DNA of 42,094 nt from an uncultured Christensenella sp. (GTDB taxonomy: Bacteria > Bacillota > Clostridia > Christensenellales > UBA3700). The notes under the pieces are model-generated. The model made no database searches. It saw only the letters and a list, made by a program, of their open reading frames with translations, and was not told the origin of the DNA. Positions 8,255 through 17,178 of the stretch are shown piece after piece. Position 1 is the first letter of the stretch, and each line of letters begins with the position of its first letter. The stretch covers positions 1-42,094 of the forward strand of contig CAJTNW010000015.1 in assembly GCA_910577795.1 (NCBI GenBank). The letters run 5' to 3'. The position numbers and the translations under genes were made by a program.

Positions 8255-9577
8255 ATGAAGATAGGAGTAATTTCGCTTGGGTGCGATAAAAACAGAATAG
8301 ATACAGAAAATATGTTGGCCTTTTTGGAAAAGGATGGATATACTTTTACTGGCGACCCTGCTGATAGTGATATAATTGTTGTCAACACTTGTGCTTTTAT
8401 AGATGATGCTAAGCAAGAATCAATTGATACGATACTTGAGATGAGTGACTATAAGCAAAATGGTAAATGTAAATGCCTAGTAGTTAGTGGTTGCTTAAGT
8501 CAAAGATATATGGATAGTTTAGTTGAGGAATTGCCTGAGGTAGATATTTTTGTTGGCACTGCAAATTACAGAGAATTACCAGTTTTGATTAAGGATTTTG
8601 TAAATAATCATTCAAAAATCGCTATTAAAAATGATATAAACAAAAGAGATTTTACAAAATCAAGAGTACTAACAACACCTTACCACTATGCTTATCTTAA
8701 GATAGCAGAAGGTTGTAATAATAATTGTACATATTGTGCTATCCCTAAAATAAGAGGTAAATTTACTTCAAGACCTATGGAAGAGATAGTAGAAGAGGCG
8801 GAAAAAATTGTTGCAAAATATGCTGTTAAGGAACTAAACATTGTTGCTCAAGATATAACAAGATATGGCAAAGATTTATATGGGGAGTTAAAGTTAGTAG
8901 AACTTTTGGATAGGCTAGAAAATGTTGACTGCCGTTGGATTAGGCTTTTGTATTGTTATCCGGAACTTGTTACCGACCAACTTATTGAAAAAATTGCAAA
9001 AAGTGAAAAAATAGTAAAATATATTGATATACCTATGCAGCATGCTCAAGATAAAATTTTAAAGAGAATGAATAGACATGTTAGGCAAGAACTTTTACAA
9101 AACTTATTAGATAAATTAAGAAAAGTTGTTCCAAACATTGTTATTAGAACTACATTTATTGTAGGTTTCCCTGACGAGACTGAGGAAGATTTTAATACCT
9201 TATATGAGTTTGTTAAAAAGAATAGATTTGATAAGTGTGGCTTTTTTGCATATTCAAGGGAAGATGGAACTCCTGCGTATGATTTTGAAAATCAAGTGCC
9301 AGAAGAAATTAAAAAACAAAGAGTTTCAGCCTTGTATGCTTTGCAAGAAGAGATAATGGCAGAAAAAGCAAACAATTTGATAGGCAAAATAGTTCCTGTA
9401 ATGTATGAAGAGGTTGATTTTGATAACCAATGTTTTATTGGACGAATGGCAGAGGATGCACCTGAAATTGATAGAGTTGTTTATTTTACGGCAAGCAAGC
9501 CAGTAGATATTGGTGAAATATATAATATAAAGATTACTGAAAGGATAGGATTAGATTTAAAAGGAGAATTAGTATGA
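8255..9577 (+). CDS. rimO: Ribosomal protein S12 methylthiotransferase RimO
   Basis: Radical-SAM enzyme that adds a methylthio group to the conserved aspartate of ribosomal protein S12. The 440 residues hold the UPF0004 domain with cluster cysteines C10, C46 and C80, the radical-SAM domain with C154, C158 and C161 (GCNNNCTYC), and a C-terminal TRAM domain. SLGCDKNRIDTE and the segment IPKIRGKFTSR fit RimO better than MiaB. The stop overlaps the pgsA start by four bases (ATGA), indicating translational coupling. The start follows AGGTAGGA. One copy of the window's repeated decamer (8612-8621) lies inside this frame. Confidence 0.94.
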   Translation: MKIGVISLGCDKNRIDTENMLAFLEKDGYTFTGDPADSDIIVVNTCAFIDDAKQESIDTILEMSDYKQNGKCKCLVVSGCLSQRYMDSLVEELPEVDIFVGTANYRELPVLIKDFVNNHSKIAIKNDINKRDFTKSRVLTTPYHYAYLKIAEGCNNNCTYCAIPKIRGKFTSRPMEEIVEEAEKIVAKYAVKELNIVAQDITRYGKDLYGELKLVELLDRLENVDCRWIRLLYCYPELVTDQLIEKIAKSEKIVKYIDIPMQHAQDKILKRMNRHVRQELLQNLLDKLRKVVPNIVIRTTFIVGFPDETEEDFNTLYEFVKKNRFDKCGFFAYSREDGTPAYDFENQVPEEIKKQRVSALYALQEEIMAEKANNLIGKIVPVMYEEVDFDNQCFIGRMAEDAPEIDRVVYFTASKPVDIGEIYNIKITERIGLDLKGELV

Positions 9578-10296
9578 ATTTACCAACACGAATAACTGTT
9601 GCTAGAATTGCTTTAATACCGATTTTTGTGCTGATATTTTGTCTAAGAGAAGTGTTTGAGCAATACTATATACTTATGACTATTGTGTTTATAATAGCAT
9701 CTTGTACTGATTTTGTAGACGGACATTTGGCAAGAAAATACAATTTGGTAACTGATTTAGGAAAATTTTTAGACCCTATTGCGGATAAAATTTTGGTAGT
9801 TGCAGGAATGATAATTTTGCTAAAAATGAATTTTATTACAAGCGCTGGCGAAGTTTATCCTGTCTTAGCACCTTATTTTGGTGAAATATGCGTTATACTT
9901 ATTTTGGCAAGAGAGTTTATTATTGGTGTGTTTAGACAACTTGCCGCATCAAAAGGCAAGGTAATGGCTGCTGATAAACTTGGTAAAGCAAAAACAATTG
10001 TTACTTTAATTGCTTTGCCTATGTTAATGCTAGTGCCTTTTATTAATGAGCCTTGGCATAAGGCTGTCAATTGGGTTGGTGTAGTATTTTTGTTTTTAGG
10101 TTGGACTTTGTTTGGTATAGCAACAATTCTTACAGTTGTTTCTGGATTTAATTATATTTGGAAAAACAAACACGTTTTTATGGAAGAAAAAGTGGCAAAT
10201 TTAGATGCAAATGCAGATAGTGAGGAAGTAGTTGCTACAACTGAATGTGAAGAAATTGAACAAAATGCAAATAAGGAGAATGATGATGAACAATAA
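9574..10296 (+). CDS. pgsA: CDP-diacylglycerol-glycerol-3-phosphate 3-phosphatidyltransferase
   Basis: Integral membrane enzyme of phosphatidylglycerol synthesis. The CDP-alcohol phosphotransferase signature is complete: DFVDGHLARKYN, then G and the D-x3-D pair in DLGKFLDPIADK (residues about 47-72). Several membrane helices cover the first 190 residues. Beyond the usual end there is a hydrophilic acidic tail of about 45 residues (many E, N and D), longer than in typical PgsA. It overlaps rimO by four bases, and its last bases overlap the start of cinA, so it sits in a tightly coupled operon. Confidence 0.92.
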   Translation: MNLPTRITVARIALIPIFVLIFCLREVFEQYYILMTIVFIIASCTDFVDGHLARKYNLVTDLGKFLDPIADKILVVAGMIILLKMNFITSAGEVYPVLAPYFGEICVILILAREFIIGVFRQLAASKGKVMAADKLGKAKTIVTLIALPMLMLVPFINEPWHKAVNWVGVVFLFLGWTLFGIATILTVVSGFNYIWKNKHVFMEEKVANLDANADSEEVVATTECEEIEQNANKENDDEQ

Positions 10297-10999
10297 GGAA
10301 TATGCTTATCAATGCGTGCTTAGGACTTATGGTTTGGATAATGCAAGGTTTGAAAAAATATGTGGTGACTTAAGGACAGACGAAGTTAACATAGATTTTT
10401 CTGCTAATTGTTTGGAAGGAACTATTACTATATCTAAAAATAATGTAGATTCCATTGCACTAGAGAGTATACTTGCAAAAATCAATGTAAGATTAGAAGA
10501 CTATATTTATTCTGATAAAAATATCAATTTAAATGAGTGTTTAGTAAAATTACTAATAAAAAAAGGTGAAATGCTTGGTGTTGCAGAATCAATTACTGGA
10601 GGTCTAATAAGTTCAACATTATGTGATATTGATGGGGCTAGTAAAGTGCTATATGAGGGTATAGTTACTTATAATAATGGCGCTAAGGTTAGAAGACTGC
10701 ATGTGCCAGCAACCACTTTGGAGGAGTATACTTCTGTAAGTAAGGAAACTTGCGATGCAATGATTAAAGGTATACTTGCAAATAAAGAGATAGTTTATGG
10801 TATAGCAACAACAGGTTACGCAAATCATGAAGATGATGCTCTATCCGGACTTGTTTATATAGGATATGGTAGCCTTGCAAATTATAAGATAGAAGAGGTT
10901 ATGTTTAAAGGTAGCCGAAACGAAGTAAGAAAAAAAGCATGTAATCATGCTATGTTTAAATTAATTAAACTTATTGATAGTGTAGAAAGAATTTATTAA
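10286..10999 (+). CDS. cinA: CinA lacking the MoCF domain (KH-like plus NMN-deamidase domain)
   Basis: Competence/damage-inducible family protein. The C-terminal part (residues about 80-235) is a CinA_C domain (AESITGGLISSTLCDI, GIVTYNNGAKVRRL, IATTGYAN), which in characterised relatives deamidates nicotinamide mononucleotide. The first 80 residues resemble the CinA KH-like domain (RTYGL near the start, ERLxDYIY-like RLEDYIY before the CinA_C part). The N-terminal molybdopterin-binding-like domain of full CinA (about 410 residues) is absent. The frame is open further left, but three consecutive ATGs at 10280, 10283 and 10286 follow AAGGAG; 10286 has the best spacing. It overlaps pgsA by 11 bases and precedes recA, the standard cinA-recA order. 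Confidence 0.85.
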   Translation: MNNKEYAYQCVLRTYGLDNARFEKICGDLRTDEVNIDFSANCLEGTITISKNNVDSIALESILAKINVRLEDYIYSDKNINLNECLVKLLIKKGEMLGVAESITGGLISSTLCDIDGASKVLYEGIVTYNNGAKVRRLHVPATTLEEYTSVSKETCDAMIKGILANKEIVYGIATTGYANHEDDALSGLVYIGYGSLANYKIEEVMFKGSRNEVRKKACNHAMFKLIKLIDSVERIY

Positions 11000-11055
11000 A
11001 ATACAAAAAATAAAATATTACAATTTATGTGATAAAATATATTGAGGAGAAATTT

Positions 11056-12093
11056 ATGGCAGAAAAGAAAAGTAAGGTAATGAATATACCTACAAGTGAT
11101 AGTGATAAGGCAAAATACATTGACGAGGCCATTAAAAAAATTACAGAAGTATACGGCGAAGGTAGTATTATGAAATTGGGCGAGCATGACATTGTACCAA
11201 TAGAAGTTATCCCTACTGGTTGCTTAACTTTGGATGTTGCGTTAGGAACTGGTGGTATGCCAAGAGGAAGAATAGTAGAAATTTACGGACCTGAATCTTC
11301 TGGTAAAACTACTGTTGCATTGCATGTTGTGGCTAGTGCTCAAAAGACTGGTGGTATTTGTGCATTTGTGGATGCTGAGCACGCATTAGACCCTATTTAT
11401 GCAGAAAAGTTGGGTGTAAAATTAAAAGATTTATATATCTCTCAACCAGATAATGGTGAGCAAGCACTTGACATTGTTGAAACTCTTGTTAGGTCTGGTA
11501 GTATGGACGTAATAGTTGTGGACTCTGTTGCAGCACTTACTCCAAAGGCAGAAATTGATGGCGATATGGGTGATTCAGTAGTTGGTTTGCAAGCAAGACT
11601 TATGTCTCAAGCATTAAGAAAATTGACAGCAATAATTAACAAATCTAAAACTGTAGTAATTTTTATTAACCAATTGCGTGATAAGGTTGGTGTAATTTAT
11701 GGCTCACCAGAAGTAACAGCCGGTGGTAAAGCACTTAAGTTTTATGCAAGTGTAAGAATAGATGTAAGAAAAGGTGAGGCATTAAAAGCATCTGCTGATG
11801 ATATTAGGGGTAATAAAACTAAGGCAAAAATTGTTAAAAACAAACTTGCACCACCATTCAAGACTGCTGATTTTGAAATTTTGTATGGCAAAGGAATATC
11901 TAAAAATGGTTGCTTAATAGATGTTGCCTCTGACTATGGCATAGTTAAAAAAGGTGGCAGTTGGTATAGTTATAATGACCAAAAGATAGGTCAAGGTAAA
12001 GATAAGGCAGTTGATTATCTTGATAGTAATCCAGAAGTTGCTGACGAAATTTATAACAAAGTAATGGAAGCCTTAAAAAGTAATAATAAATAA
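11056..12093 (+). CDS. recA: Recombinase RecA
   Basis: Homologous-recombination ATPase, 345 residues from this start. Walker A is GPESSGKT at residues 78-85; the family blocks GEGSIMKLG, MPRGRIVEIYGPE, VDAEHALDP, VVDSVAAL and FINQLRDKVGV are all present, with a short acidic-poor tail. The frame is open to 11029, but GAGGAG at 11044-11049 places the start at the ATG at 11056. No LexA-type operator was recognised upstream, and only 56 bases separate it from cinA, so the two are probably co-transcribed. Confidence 0.97.
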   Translation: MAEKKSKVMNIPTSDSDKAKYIDEAIKKITEVYGEGSIMKLGEHDIVPIEVIPTGCLTLDVALGTGGMPRGRIVEIYGPESSGKTTVALHVVASAQKTGGICAFVDAEHALDPIYAEKLGVKLKDLYISQPDNGEQALDIVETLVRSGSMDVIVVDSVAALTPKAEIDGDMGDSVVGLQARLMSQALRKLTAIINKSKTVVIFINQLRDKVGVIYGSPEVTAGGKALKFYASVRIDVRKGEALKASADDIRGNKTKAKIVKNKLAPPFKTADFEILYGKGISKNGCLIDVASDYGIVKKGGSWYSYNDQKIGQGKDKAVDYLDSNPEVADEIYNKVMEALKSNNK

Positions 12094-12273
12094 TTAGATT
12101 TATTTAGGATATTGCATATTTTTAAGATGTTTACCTTAGTGTTGTATTTTAAATTTATTTAACAAAATAAATAACAAAAAATATTAGATTTTTTATAAAT
12201 TTAATATTTTAATGCTCAAATTGCAAAATATAACTATTTATATTAAAAAGATTTTAAAATATAACAAAAGGTA
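12094..12273. other. Intergenic DNA after recA
   Basis: Very A+T-rich. The only structure seen is a weak A/T-only hairpin (12179-12186 with 12202-12209) followed by TT, a poor candidate terminator. No reading frame or RNA gene is evident. Confidence 0.4.
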
Positions 12274-12302
12274 TTGACATTATTAAAAATTTAAAGTATT
12301 AT
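12274..12302 (+). promoter_or_regulatory. Sigma-A promoter of rny
   Basis: TTGACA at 12274-12279 and TATTAT at 12297-12302 with a 17-base spacer. The leader of about 70 bases holds a weak hairpin (12313-12319 with 12335-12341) followed by T6, possibly an attenuator, then AGGAGG before the ATG. Confidence 0.8.
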
Positions 12303-12377
12303 TATATTATGGCAAATATGTTTTTGCGAACGATATATTTGTTTTTTGTAACTTGAAAATTAAATAGGAGGTATACT

Positions 12378-13979
12378 ATGTTAAGCAACAGTATTTTTAC
12401 TTTGCTTTTAGGTGCTATAGATATTGGTGGGGTAATTGGTATTGCAATTGCAACATTGGTTGTAGGTCTAGGTATTGGTTATGCGACATATTGGGCAGTA
12501 TTTGTTAGAAAAGTTAAATCTGCTAAAGCCGCTGCTGATAAAATAGTTGAGGACGGTAAAGCCGAGGCTAAAACACTTAGAAAAGAAGCACTACAAGAGG
12601 CAAAGGATGAACAAAAAAGGTTGCGTAACGAGTTTGACCGAGAATCCAAAGAAAGGCGTGCGGAAATCCAAAAGTCTGAACAAAGACTTTTACAAAGAGA
12701 AGAATTATTAACCAAAAAAGAACTTTTAATTGACAAAAAAATGGACTCTTGCGATGAGTATAAAAAATCACTTGAGGCAAGAGAAAAGGAAATCGAGGGC
12801 TTAGAAGTTGAGATTAGTCAATCTCATTCAAAAATGGTTGAAGAACTTGAAAAAGTAGCCAATATGACTGTTGAAGAAGCAAAACAAACTTTAATGGACG
12901 AATTGTTAGAGGGTGTAAAAAAAGAAGCAGGAATTATAGCAAAAGAAATTGAAAGCAATGCCAAGGAAGAGGCAGAGAAAAAAGCCAAAAATATTATTGG
13001 AATGGCTGTGCAAAAATGTGCCGCTGACCATGCAGCAGAACTTACTGTATCTGTTGTATCACTTCCAAATGACGATATGAAAGGAAGATTAATTGGTAGA
13101 GTGGGCAGAAATATACGTGCACTAGAAAATGCCACTGGTATTGATTTGATTATAGATGATACTCCTGATGTAGTAACATTATCAGGGTTCGACCCGCTAA
13201 GAAGGGAAATCGCACGAATTACTATTGAAAGATTGGTAAATGACGGAAGAATTCATCCAGCAAGAATTGAAGAAATGGTTGAAAAAGTAAAACGTGAACT
13301 TTACATTCAGATTAAAGAAACTGGCGAAAATGCTATGTTTGATGCTAATGTTTATGGTGTTCACCCAGAACTTGTTAAACTATTGGGTAGGTTGAAGTTC
13401 CGTACAAGTTATGGCCAAAATGTGTTAAATCACAGTTTGGAAGTATCATATCTTGCAGGAGTAATGGCGGCAGAACTTGGTGCGGATATTAAAATCGCAA
13501 AAAGAGCAGGTTTATTGCACGATATTGGTAAGGCTGTTGACCACGAAGTGGAAGGCACTCATATCCAAATTGGTGTAGACCTTGCTAAAAAATATAAAGA
13601 AAATCGTGCTGTTATTCATGCTATTGAAGCACACCACAATGATGTTGAGCCACAAACTTTAGAGGCTATCATTGTTCAAGCGGCAGATGCTATATCTGGT
13701 TCAAGACCAGGTGCAAGACGTGAGTCGCTAGAAAATTATGTAAAACGCTTAGAAAAATTGGAAGGTATCGCAAACTCGTTCGCAGGAGTAGAGCAATCAT
13801 ACGCAATTCAAGCAGGTAGAGAAGTTCGTGTTATCGTAAAACCAGAACAGGTTGACGATTCGTCTACTATCTTCCTTGCAAAAGATATTGCAGCAAAAGT
13901 TGAGTCAGAACTTGAATATCCTGGACAAATTAAAGTAAATGTTATAAGGGAAACAAGGTCTGTCGAATATGCAAAATAA
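12378..13979 (+). CDS. rny: Ribonuclease Y
   Basis: Membrane-anchored endoribonuclease that starts mRNA decay in Firmicutes. The 533 residues include one N-terminal membrane helix (about 16-42), a long charged coiled coil (about 45-205), a KH domain with GRLIGRVGRNIRALE around 236-250, and an HD domain with LLHDIGKAVDHE around 379-390. This is the full family architecture. It follows recA, as in Bacillus, with its own promoter and an AGGAGG ribosome site. Confidence 0.96.
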   Translation: MLSNSIFTLLLGAIDIGGVIGIAIATLVVGLGIGYATYWAVFVRKVKSAKAAADKIVEDGKAEAKTLRKEALQEAKDEQKRLRNEFDRESKERRAEIQKSEQRLLQREELLTKKELLIDKKMDSCDEYKKSLEAREKEIEGLEVEISQSHSKMVEELEKVANMTVEEAKQTLMDELLEGVKKEAGIIAKEIESNAKEEAEKKAKNIIGMAVQKCAADHAAELTVSVVSLPNDDMKGRLIGRVGRNIRALENATGIDLIIDDTPDVVTLSGFDPLRREIARITIERLVNDGRIHPARIEEMVEKVKRELYIQIKETGENAMFDANVYGVHPELVKLLGRLKFRTSYGQNVLNHSLEVSYLAGVMAAELGADIKIAKRAGLLHDIGKAVDHEVEGTHIQIGVDLAKKYKENRAVIHAIEAHHNDVEPQTLEAIIVQAADAISGSRPGARRESLENYVKRLEKLEGIANSFAGVEQSYAIQAGREVRVIVKPEQVDDSSTIFLAKDIAAKVESELEYPGQIKVNVIRETRSVEYAK

Positions 13980-14080
13980 TTTAAGGCAAATATGCTATTA
14001 AATTTTTGTATAGTTGTTAATAGTAATAAAAATAGTGATTCATTAACTGAATTAACTACTAGTTAACACATAAGATTATT

Positions 14081-14117
14081 AAAGAGTTTTTTAGTTTTAA
14101 AATACTCTTTATTTTTT
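14081..14117 (+). terminator. Probable terminator after rny
   Basis: AAAGAGT (from 14081) pairs with ACTCTTT (to 14110) with further A/T pairs inside, followed by ATTTTTTAG. It lies about 100 bases after the rny stop. Confidence 0.6.
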
Positions 14118-14165
14118 AGTTACAAATAAATGAAAAACAATTTAAATAGAATTTGAGGTGAAATT

Positions 14166-14633
14166 ATGGCAATAGAAAAAGTAAAAGAATATTTTAGGCA
14201 GTTTGGCATAGAGGATAGGGTACAAGAGTTTACAGTTTCTAGTAAAACGGTAGAACTTGCTGCCGCTGCACTAAATTGTGAGCCTTGTAGGATAGCAAAA
14301 ACTTTATCTTTTGCGGTAGGGGATAGAGTAGTTTTAATTGTTACAAGTGGTGATAGCAAAGTTGGTAATAGTAAGTTTAAAAGTTATTTTGGCACAAAAG
14401 CAAAAATGCTTGCCTTTGATGATGTGGAAAATTTAGTAGGACATGCAGTTGGTGGTGTTTGCCCATTTGCAGTAAATGACGGAGTTGAAATTTATTTGGA
14501 CGAATCATTAAAAAGATTTGCAACAATTTTTCCTGCTTGCGGCAGTAGCAATAGTGCAATAGAATTAACAATACCTGAACTAGAGCAATACTCAAACTAT
14601 ATCAATTGGATAGATGTTTGCAAAATGGTCTAA
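14166..14633 (+). CDS. YbaK/ProXp-type aminoacyl-tRNA deacylase
   Basis: Stand-alone trans-editing domain of 155 residues, expected to hydrolyse mischarged tRNA (family members act on Cys-, Ala- or Pro-tRNA mischarges). The conserved lysine is probably K45 in RIAKTLSF, and GHAVGGVCPF at 92-101 is the family signature. The exact substrate cannot be told. The ribosome site GAGGTGA precedes the ATG. It stands as a single gene between two terminators. Confidence 0.88.
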   Translation: MAIEKVKEYFRQFGIEDRVQEFTVSSKTVELAAAALNCEPCRIAKTLSFAVGDRVVLIVTSGDSKVGNSKFKSYFGTKAKMLAFDDVENLVGHAVGGVCPFAVNDGVEIYLDESLKRFATIFPACGSSNSAIELTIPELEQYSNYINWIDVCKMV

Positions 14634-14682
14634 TAAAATTAAAATTACTAATAATTAAAAATTATAATAGCACTAAAAAGGT

Positions 14683-14719
14683 AAACAACACACTAAAAAT
14701 TTTTAGTGTGTTGTTTTTT
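14683..14719. terminator. Perfect 34-base palindrome terminator
   Basis: Arms 14683-14699 and 14700-14716 are perfect complements (core CAACACACTAAAAA), followed by TTT. It separates the YbaK gene from the convergent DUF1349 gene. A repeated-decamer copy lies 25 bases further on. Confidence 0.85.
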
Positions 14720-14770
14720 AATCTTTTTGCAAAAAATCTATCAAAAATCGTGATTAAATAAATTTTATTT

Positions 14771-15376
14771 TTAAATATTATCAGGTTTTTGACCTATGTG
14801 TGCTTGCCATTTGCATTCTTCCATTTTAAAATCAGTAAATACTGCTGTAAAAGAAGAATCTTCTGGTGAGCAAGCATAAATTCCAAAAGATATTGTGTCA
14901 TTTGCAATTGGAATATGGCAAATTCGCATTTGACTATATTTTACACCATCATAGGAACATTCTATTAAAAAGTCATTTTCTCTGCGACTAAAGCGGTAGT
15001 AAATAGTTTTAATGTTTGCATTAATTTCAGTTGTTGCCCAGTCAGAATATCCATTTACTGTTACAACACTACCTAAATGTTGAAAATCATCGTTTTCATA
15101 TTCTACAGAACCTTTTAGCCAGTTTTCGCTATTTAGATACATTACAATTCCACATTGGTCAAATCTATGTTTACTTTCTGAAAAATCAGTTTTAACAGAA
15201 AAACTAAAATATTTTTCATCTGTTTGCATTTGCAAAACAGGTGCATTATCATTGCGGAAATTATAATAAGTCCTTTGCCATAAATCTGTATGAGGGGCAG
15301 TTGTTATAGTTATTTTATCTTTAGTAATTGTAAAATCTTTGGGATGTCTTGTCCAAACAAATTTTGTTAAATCCAT
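14771..15376 (-). CDS. DUF1349 beta-sandwich protein
   Basis: About 201 residues, predicted cytoplasmic, resembling the DUF1349 family (concanavalin/glucanase-like fold). Recognisable features: FVWTRHPKDF near the start, DQCGIVMYLNSENWLKGSVEY around 76-96, SDWATTE, and a YYRFSRRENDFLIECSYDG segment. The frame is open to a GTG at 15385, but AAGGTG at 15383-15388 is correctly spaced for the ATG ending at 15376, which I prefer. It lies 22 bases downstream of plsC and is probably in its operon. Substrate unknown; a carbohydrate is the likeliest ligand given the fold. Confidence 0.8.
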   Translation of the reverse strand: MDLTKFVWTRHPKDFTITKDKITITTAPHTDLWQRTYYNFRNDNAPVLQMQTDEKYFSFSVKTDFSESKHRFDQCGIVMYLNSENWLKGSVEYENDDFQHLGSVVTVNGYSDWATTEINANIKTIYYRFSRRENDFLIECSYDGVKYSQMRICHIPIANDTISFGIYACSPEDSSFTAVFTDFKMEECKWQAHIGQKPDNI

Positions 15377-15398
15377 CAATGTCACCTTAAATAAATTA

Positions 15399-16223
15399 TT
15401 AATTTATATTTCCTTTATTTTGTAATTGTTCTTCAATATCTTTATATTGTGGGTTATCATAAGGGTGCAAGTCAATTATTTGTTTCATAGCGCTATGCGA
15501 TTTATTCATTAAATCATTAATTGCATCTTTTTTAGATAATGAGTTATCCGGATAAATAGGCTCAATGACTTCTAAGGTTACAAGTGGTTTTTTGCCAAGC
15601 AATTTCCAAAGTCCTCTTCGCTCTCTAAAATAAAAACAATATGGCAGTACAGGAATATTCGCATCTACTGCAAATCTAAAAGCACCCGGTTTAAACTCTC
15701 GTAGTTTGCCATAATATGGCCACAAAGCACCTTCAGGGAAGTAATGAAGAACTTTACCATTTTTTAATATTTCGTTGCAGTCATTTTTAAACTTTACTAA
15801 TCCTCTTATATTAAACGGAATAGGCATAACATTGCCTGCTCTTAAAATAAGTCGTGCAACAGGTATTTTCATTGTTGGTTCAACTGTTGGCATATATAAG
15901 GTTTTTGGAAAAGTGGTTGCAACAGACATTGTGCTATCTAAAATCAAACAATGGTTTGCAATGGTAATAAATGCAGTTTTTTGTTTGCGAAGAGCCTTTA
16001 ATATTTTTTTGTTTTTAATTTTTAAGCCAAACCCTAAATAATGAATAACTTTAAATAAAGGAACCGCAAAGGTCATAAAGACTTTGCTTAAAAATTTTTT
16101 TATAGGATTTTTAATATAATAATTATAATTTTCATCAAAATTGATTTTTACTTGATGCTTTAAATGAATAATATGAGAATCTTCACTTGCAGTTTCAATT
16201 TGGTATTGTTTTTCTTCTGACAT
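15399..16223 (-). CDS. plsC: 1-acyl-glycerol-3-phosphate acyltransferase-like (PlsC family)
   Basis: Membrane-associated acyltransferase, 274 residues, expected to acylate lysophosphatidic acid or a related glycerolipid. The catalytic HX4D motif is H91 and D96 (NHCLILDSTM), and FPEG at 162-165 is motif III. A hydrophobic segment near 48-68 could anchor it. The first 40 residues are polar and unlike the family core. AGAAGG precedes the start. Its neighbour DUF1349 is downstream on the same strand. The family also includes acyltransferases of other lipids, so the substrate is inferred. Confidence 0.85.
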   Translation of the reverse strand: MSEEKQYQIETASEDSHIIHLKHQVKINFDENYNYYIKNPIKKFLSKVFMTFAVPLFKVIHYLGFGLKIKNKKILKALRKQKTAFITIANHCLILDSTMSVATTFPKTLYMPTVEPTMKIPVARLILRAGNVMPIPFNIRGLVKFKNDCNEILKNGKVLHYFPEGALWPYYGKLREFKPGAFRFAVDANIPVLPYCFYFRERRGLWKLLGKKPLVTLEVIEPIYPDNSLSKKDAINDLMNKSHSAMKQIIDLHPYDNPQYKDIEEQLQNKGNIN

Positions 16224-16349
16224 TATTATACCTTCTTTTATTATATAATATCATTATACCATTAAAAAATAAAAAAATCTACTCATATTTTTAAATATTT
16301 TTTATATTGGTATAAGTCCTTAATTGAAATTTGATATTATATAAGGTAT

Positions 16350-16378
16350 TTGACAATTAAATAAAAATAATATAAAAT
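16350..16378 (+). promoter_or_regulatory. Sigma-A promoter giving a probable leaderless transcript
   Basis: TTGACA at 16350-16355 and TAAAAT at 16373-16378 with a 17-base spacer. The usual start point, 6-7 bases downstream, falls on or next to the ATG at 16386. Confidence 0.7.
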
Positions 16379-16385
16379 TTAATAT

Positions 16386-17096
16386 ATGATAAAAAGTGTA
16401 ATTACATCTATTGGTATAATAGAATATGAGTTTAAACATTCTAAATCAAGACGAATGACAATAAAGGTGAAAAATGACGGTAGTGTGGTAGTTTTATCTC
16501 CTGCAAGTATTCCTATTTATCAAGTAGAGGACTTTATTAAAAGTCGTGCTAAATGGATATTGTCGCATGTTTCTCAAAATAAAATAAATTATGAAAAATT
16601 GCAAACAGCAGTGTTGGATAAAATTTATATTTTAGGTGAGGGATATGAAATATGTTTTGAAAATACCACAAATATTGGCTATAGTTTTGTGGGGAGCAAA
16701 GTAATTTTATATGGGGATAGAGATAAAGCACTTTTAAAATTAAAAAAAGATATATGCCTTAAAGCAAAAGAATATTTGACTAATAGGTTTTATTTTATAA
16801 AAGAAGAATTAGGGATAAATGAGGATATTAAGTTGGAAATACGCAATGTTAAAAGTGTGTGGGGCAGTTTTAACTTGAGTAAAAAACTGATGAAACTTGC
16901 TACAAGACTAATTGTACGCGACAAAAATACTATAGATTCTGTAATTTATCATGAGTTTGCACACTTAAAAGTGCAAAATCACCAAAAACAATTTTATAAA
17001 CTTTTGCTATTATATTGCCCTAATTATTATGAGTGGCAGAAAGGTTTAAAAAATAGCAATTTTGTATTGATGGATAAATTTATTTTAGGCAAATAA
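16386..17096 (+). CDS. YgjP-like (DUF45) zinc metallopeptidase
   Basis: 236 residues with the YgjP/WLM pattern: SRRMTIKVKNDGSVVV near the start, VKSVWGSFN at 155-163 (counterpart of the family RWGSC), and the zinc site H189-E190-x2-H193 with third ligand H199 (NHQKQFY). Cellular role not established for the family. No Shine-Dalgarno sequence is visible, and the promoter lies immediately upstream, so translation may begin at the very 5' end of the mRNA. Confidence 0.88.
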   Translation: MIKSVITSIGIIEYEFKHSKSRRMTIKVKNDGSVVVLSPASIPIYQVEDFIKSRAKWILSHVSQNKINYEKLQTAVLDKIYILGEGYEICFENTTNIGYSFVGSKVILYGDRDKALLKLKKDICLKAKEYLTNRFYFIKEELGINEDIKLEIRNVKSVWGSFNLSKKLMKLATRLIVRDKNTIDSVIYHEFAHLKVQNHQKQFYKLLLLYCPNYYEWQKGLKNSNFVLMDKFILGK

Positions 17097-17124
17097 AATA
17101 TTTACTTGTAGCAGGCTAAATTGC

Positions 17125-17153
17125 TTGACAAAGGCTTTGCAACTAACTATAAT
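17125..17153 (+). promoter_or_regulatory. Consensus sigma-A promoter of the PQ-loop gene
   Basis: TTGACA at 17125-17130 and TATAAT at 17148-17153, 17-base spacer: an exact consensus promoter 26 bases before the ATG. Confidence 0.85.
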
Positions 17154-17178
17154 GTAATAAAAATGAGAGGTATGTAAT

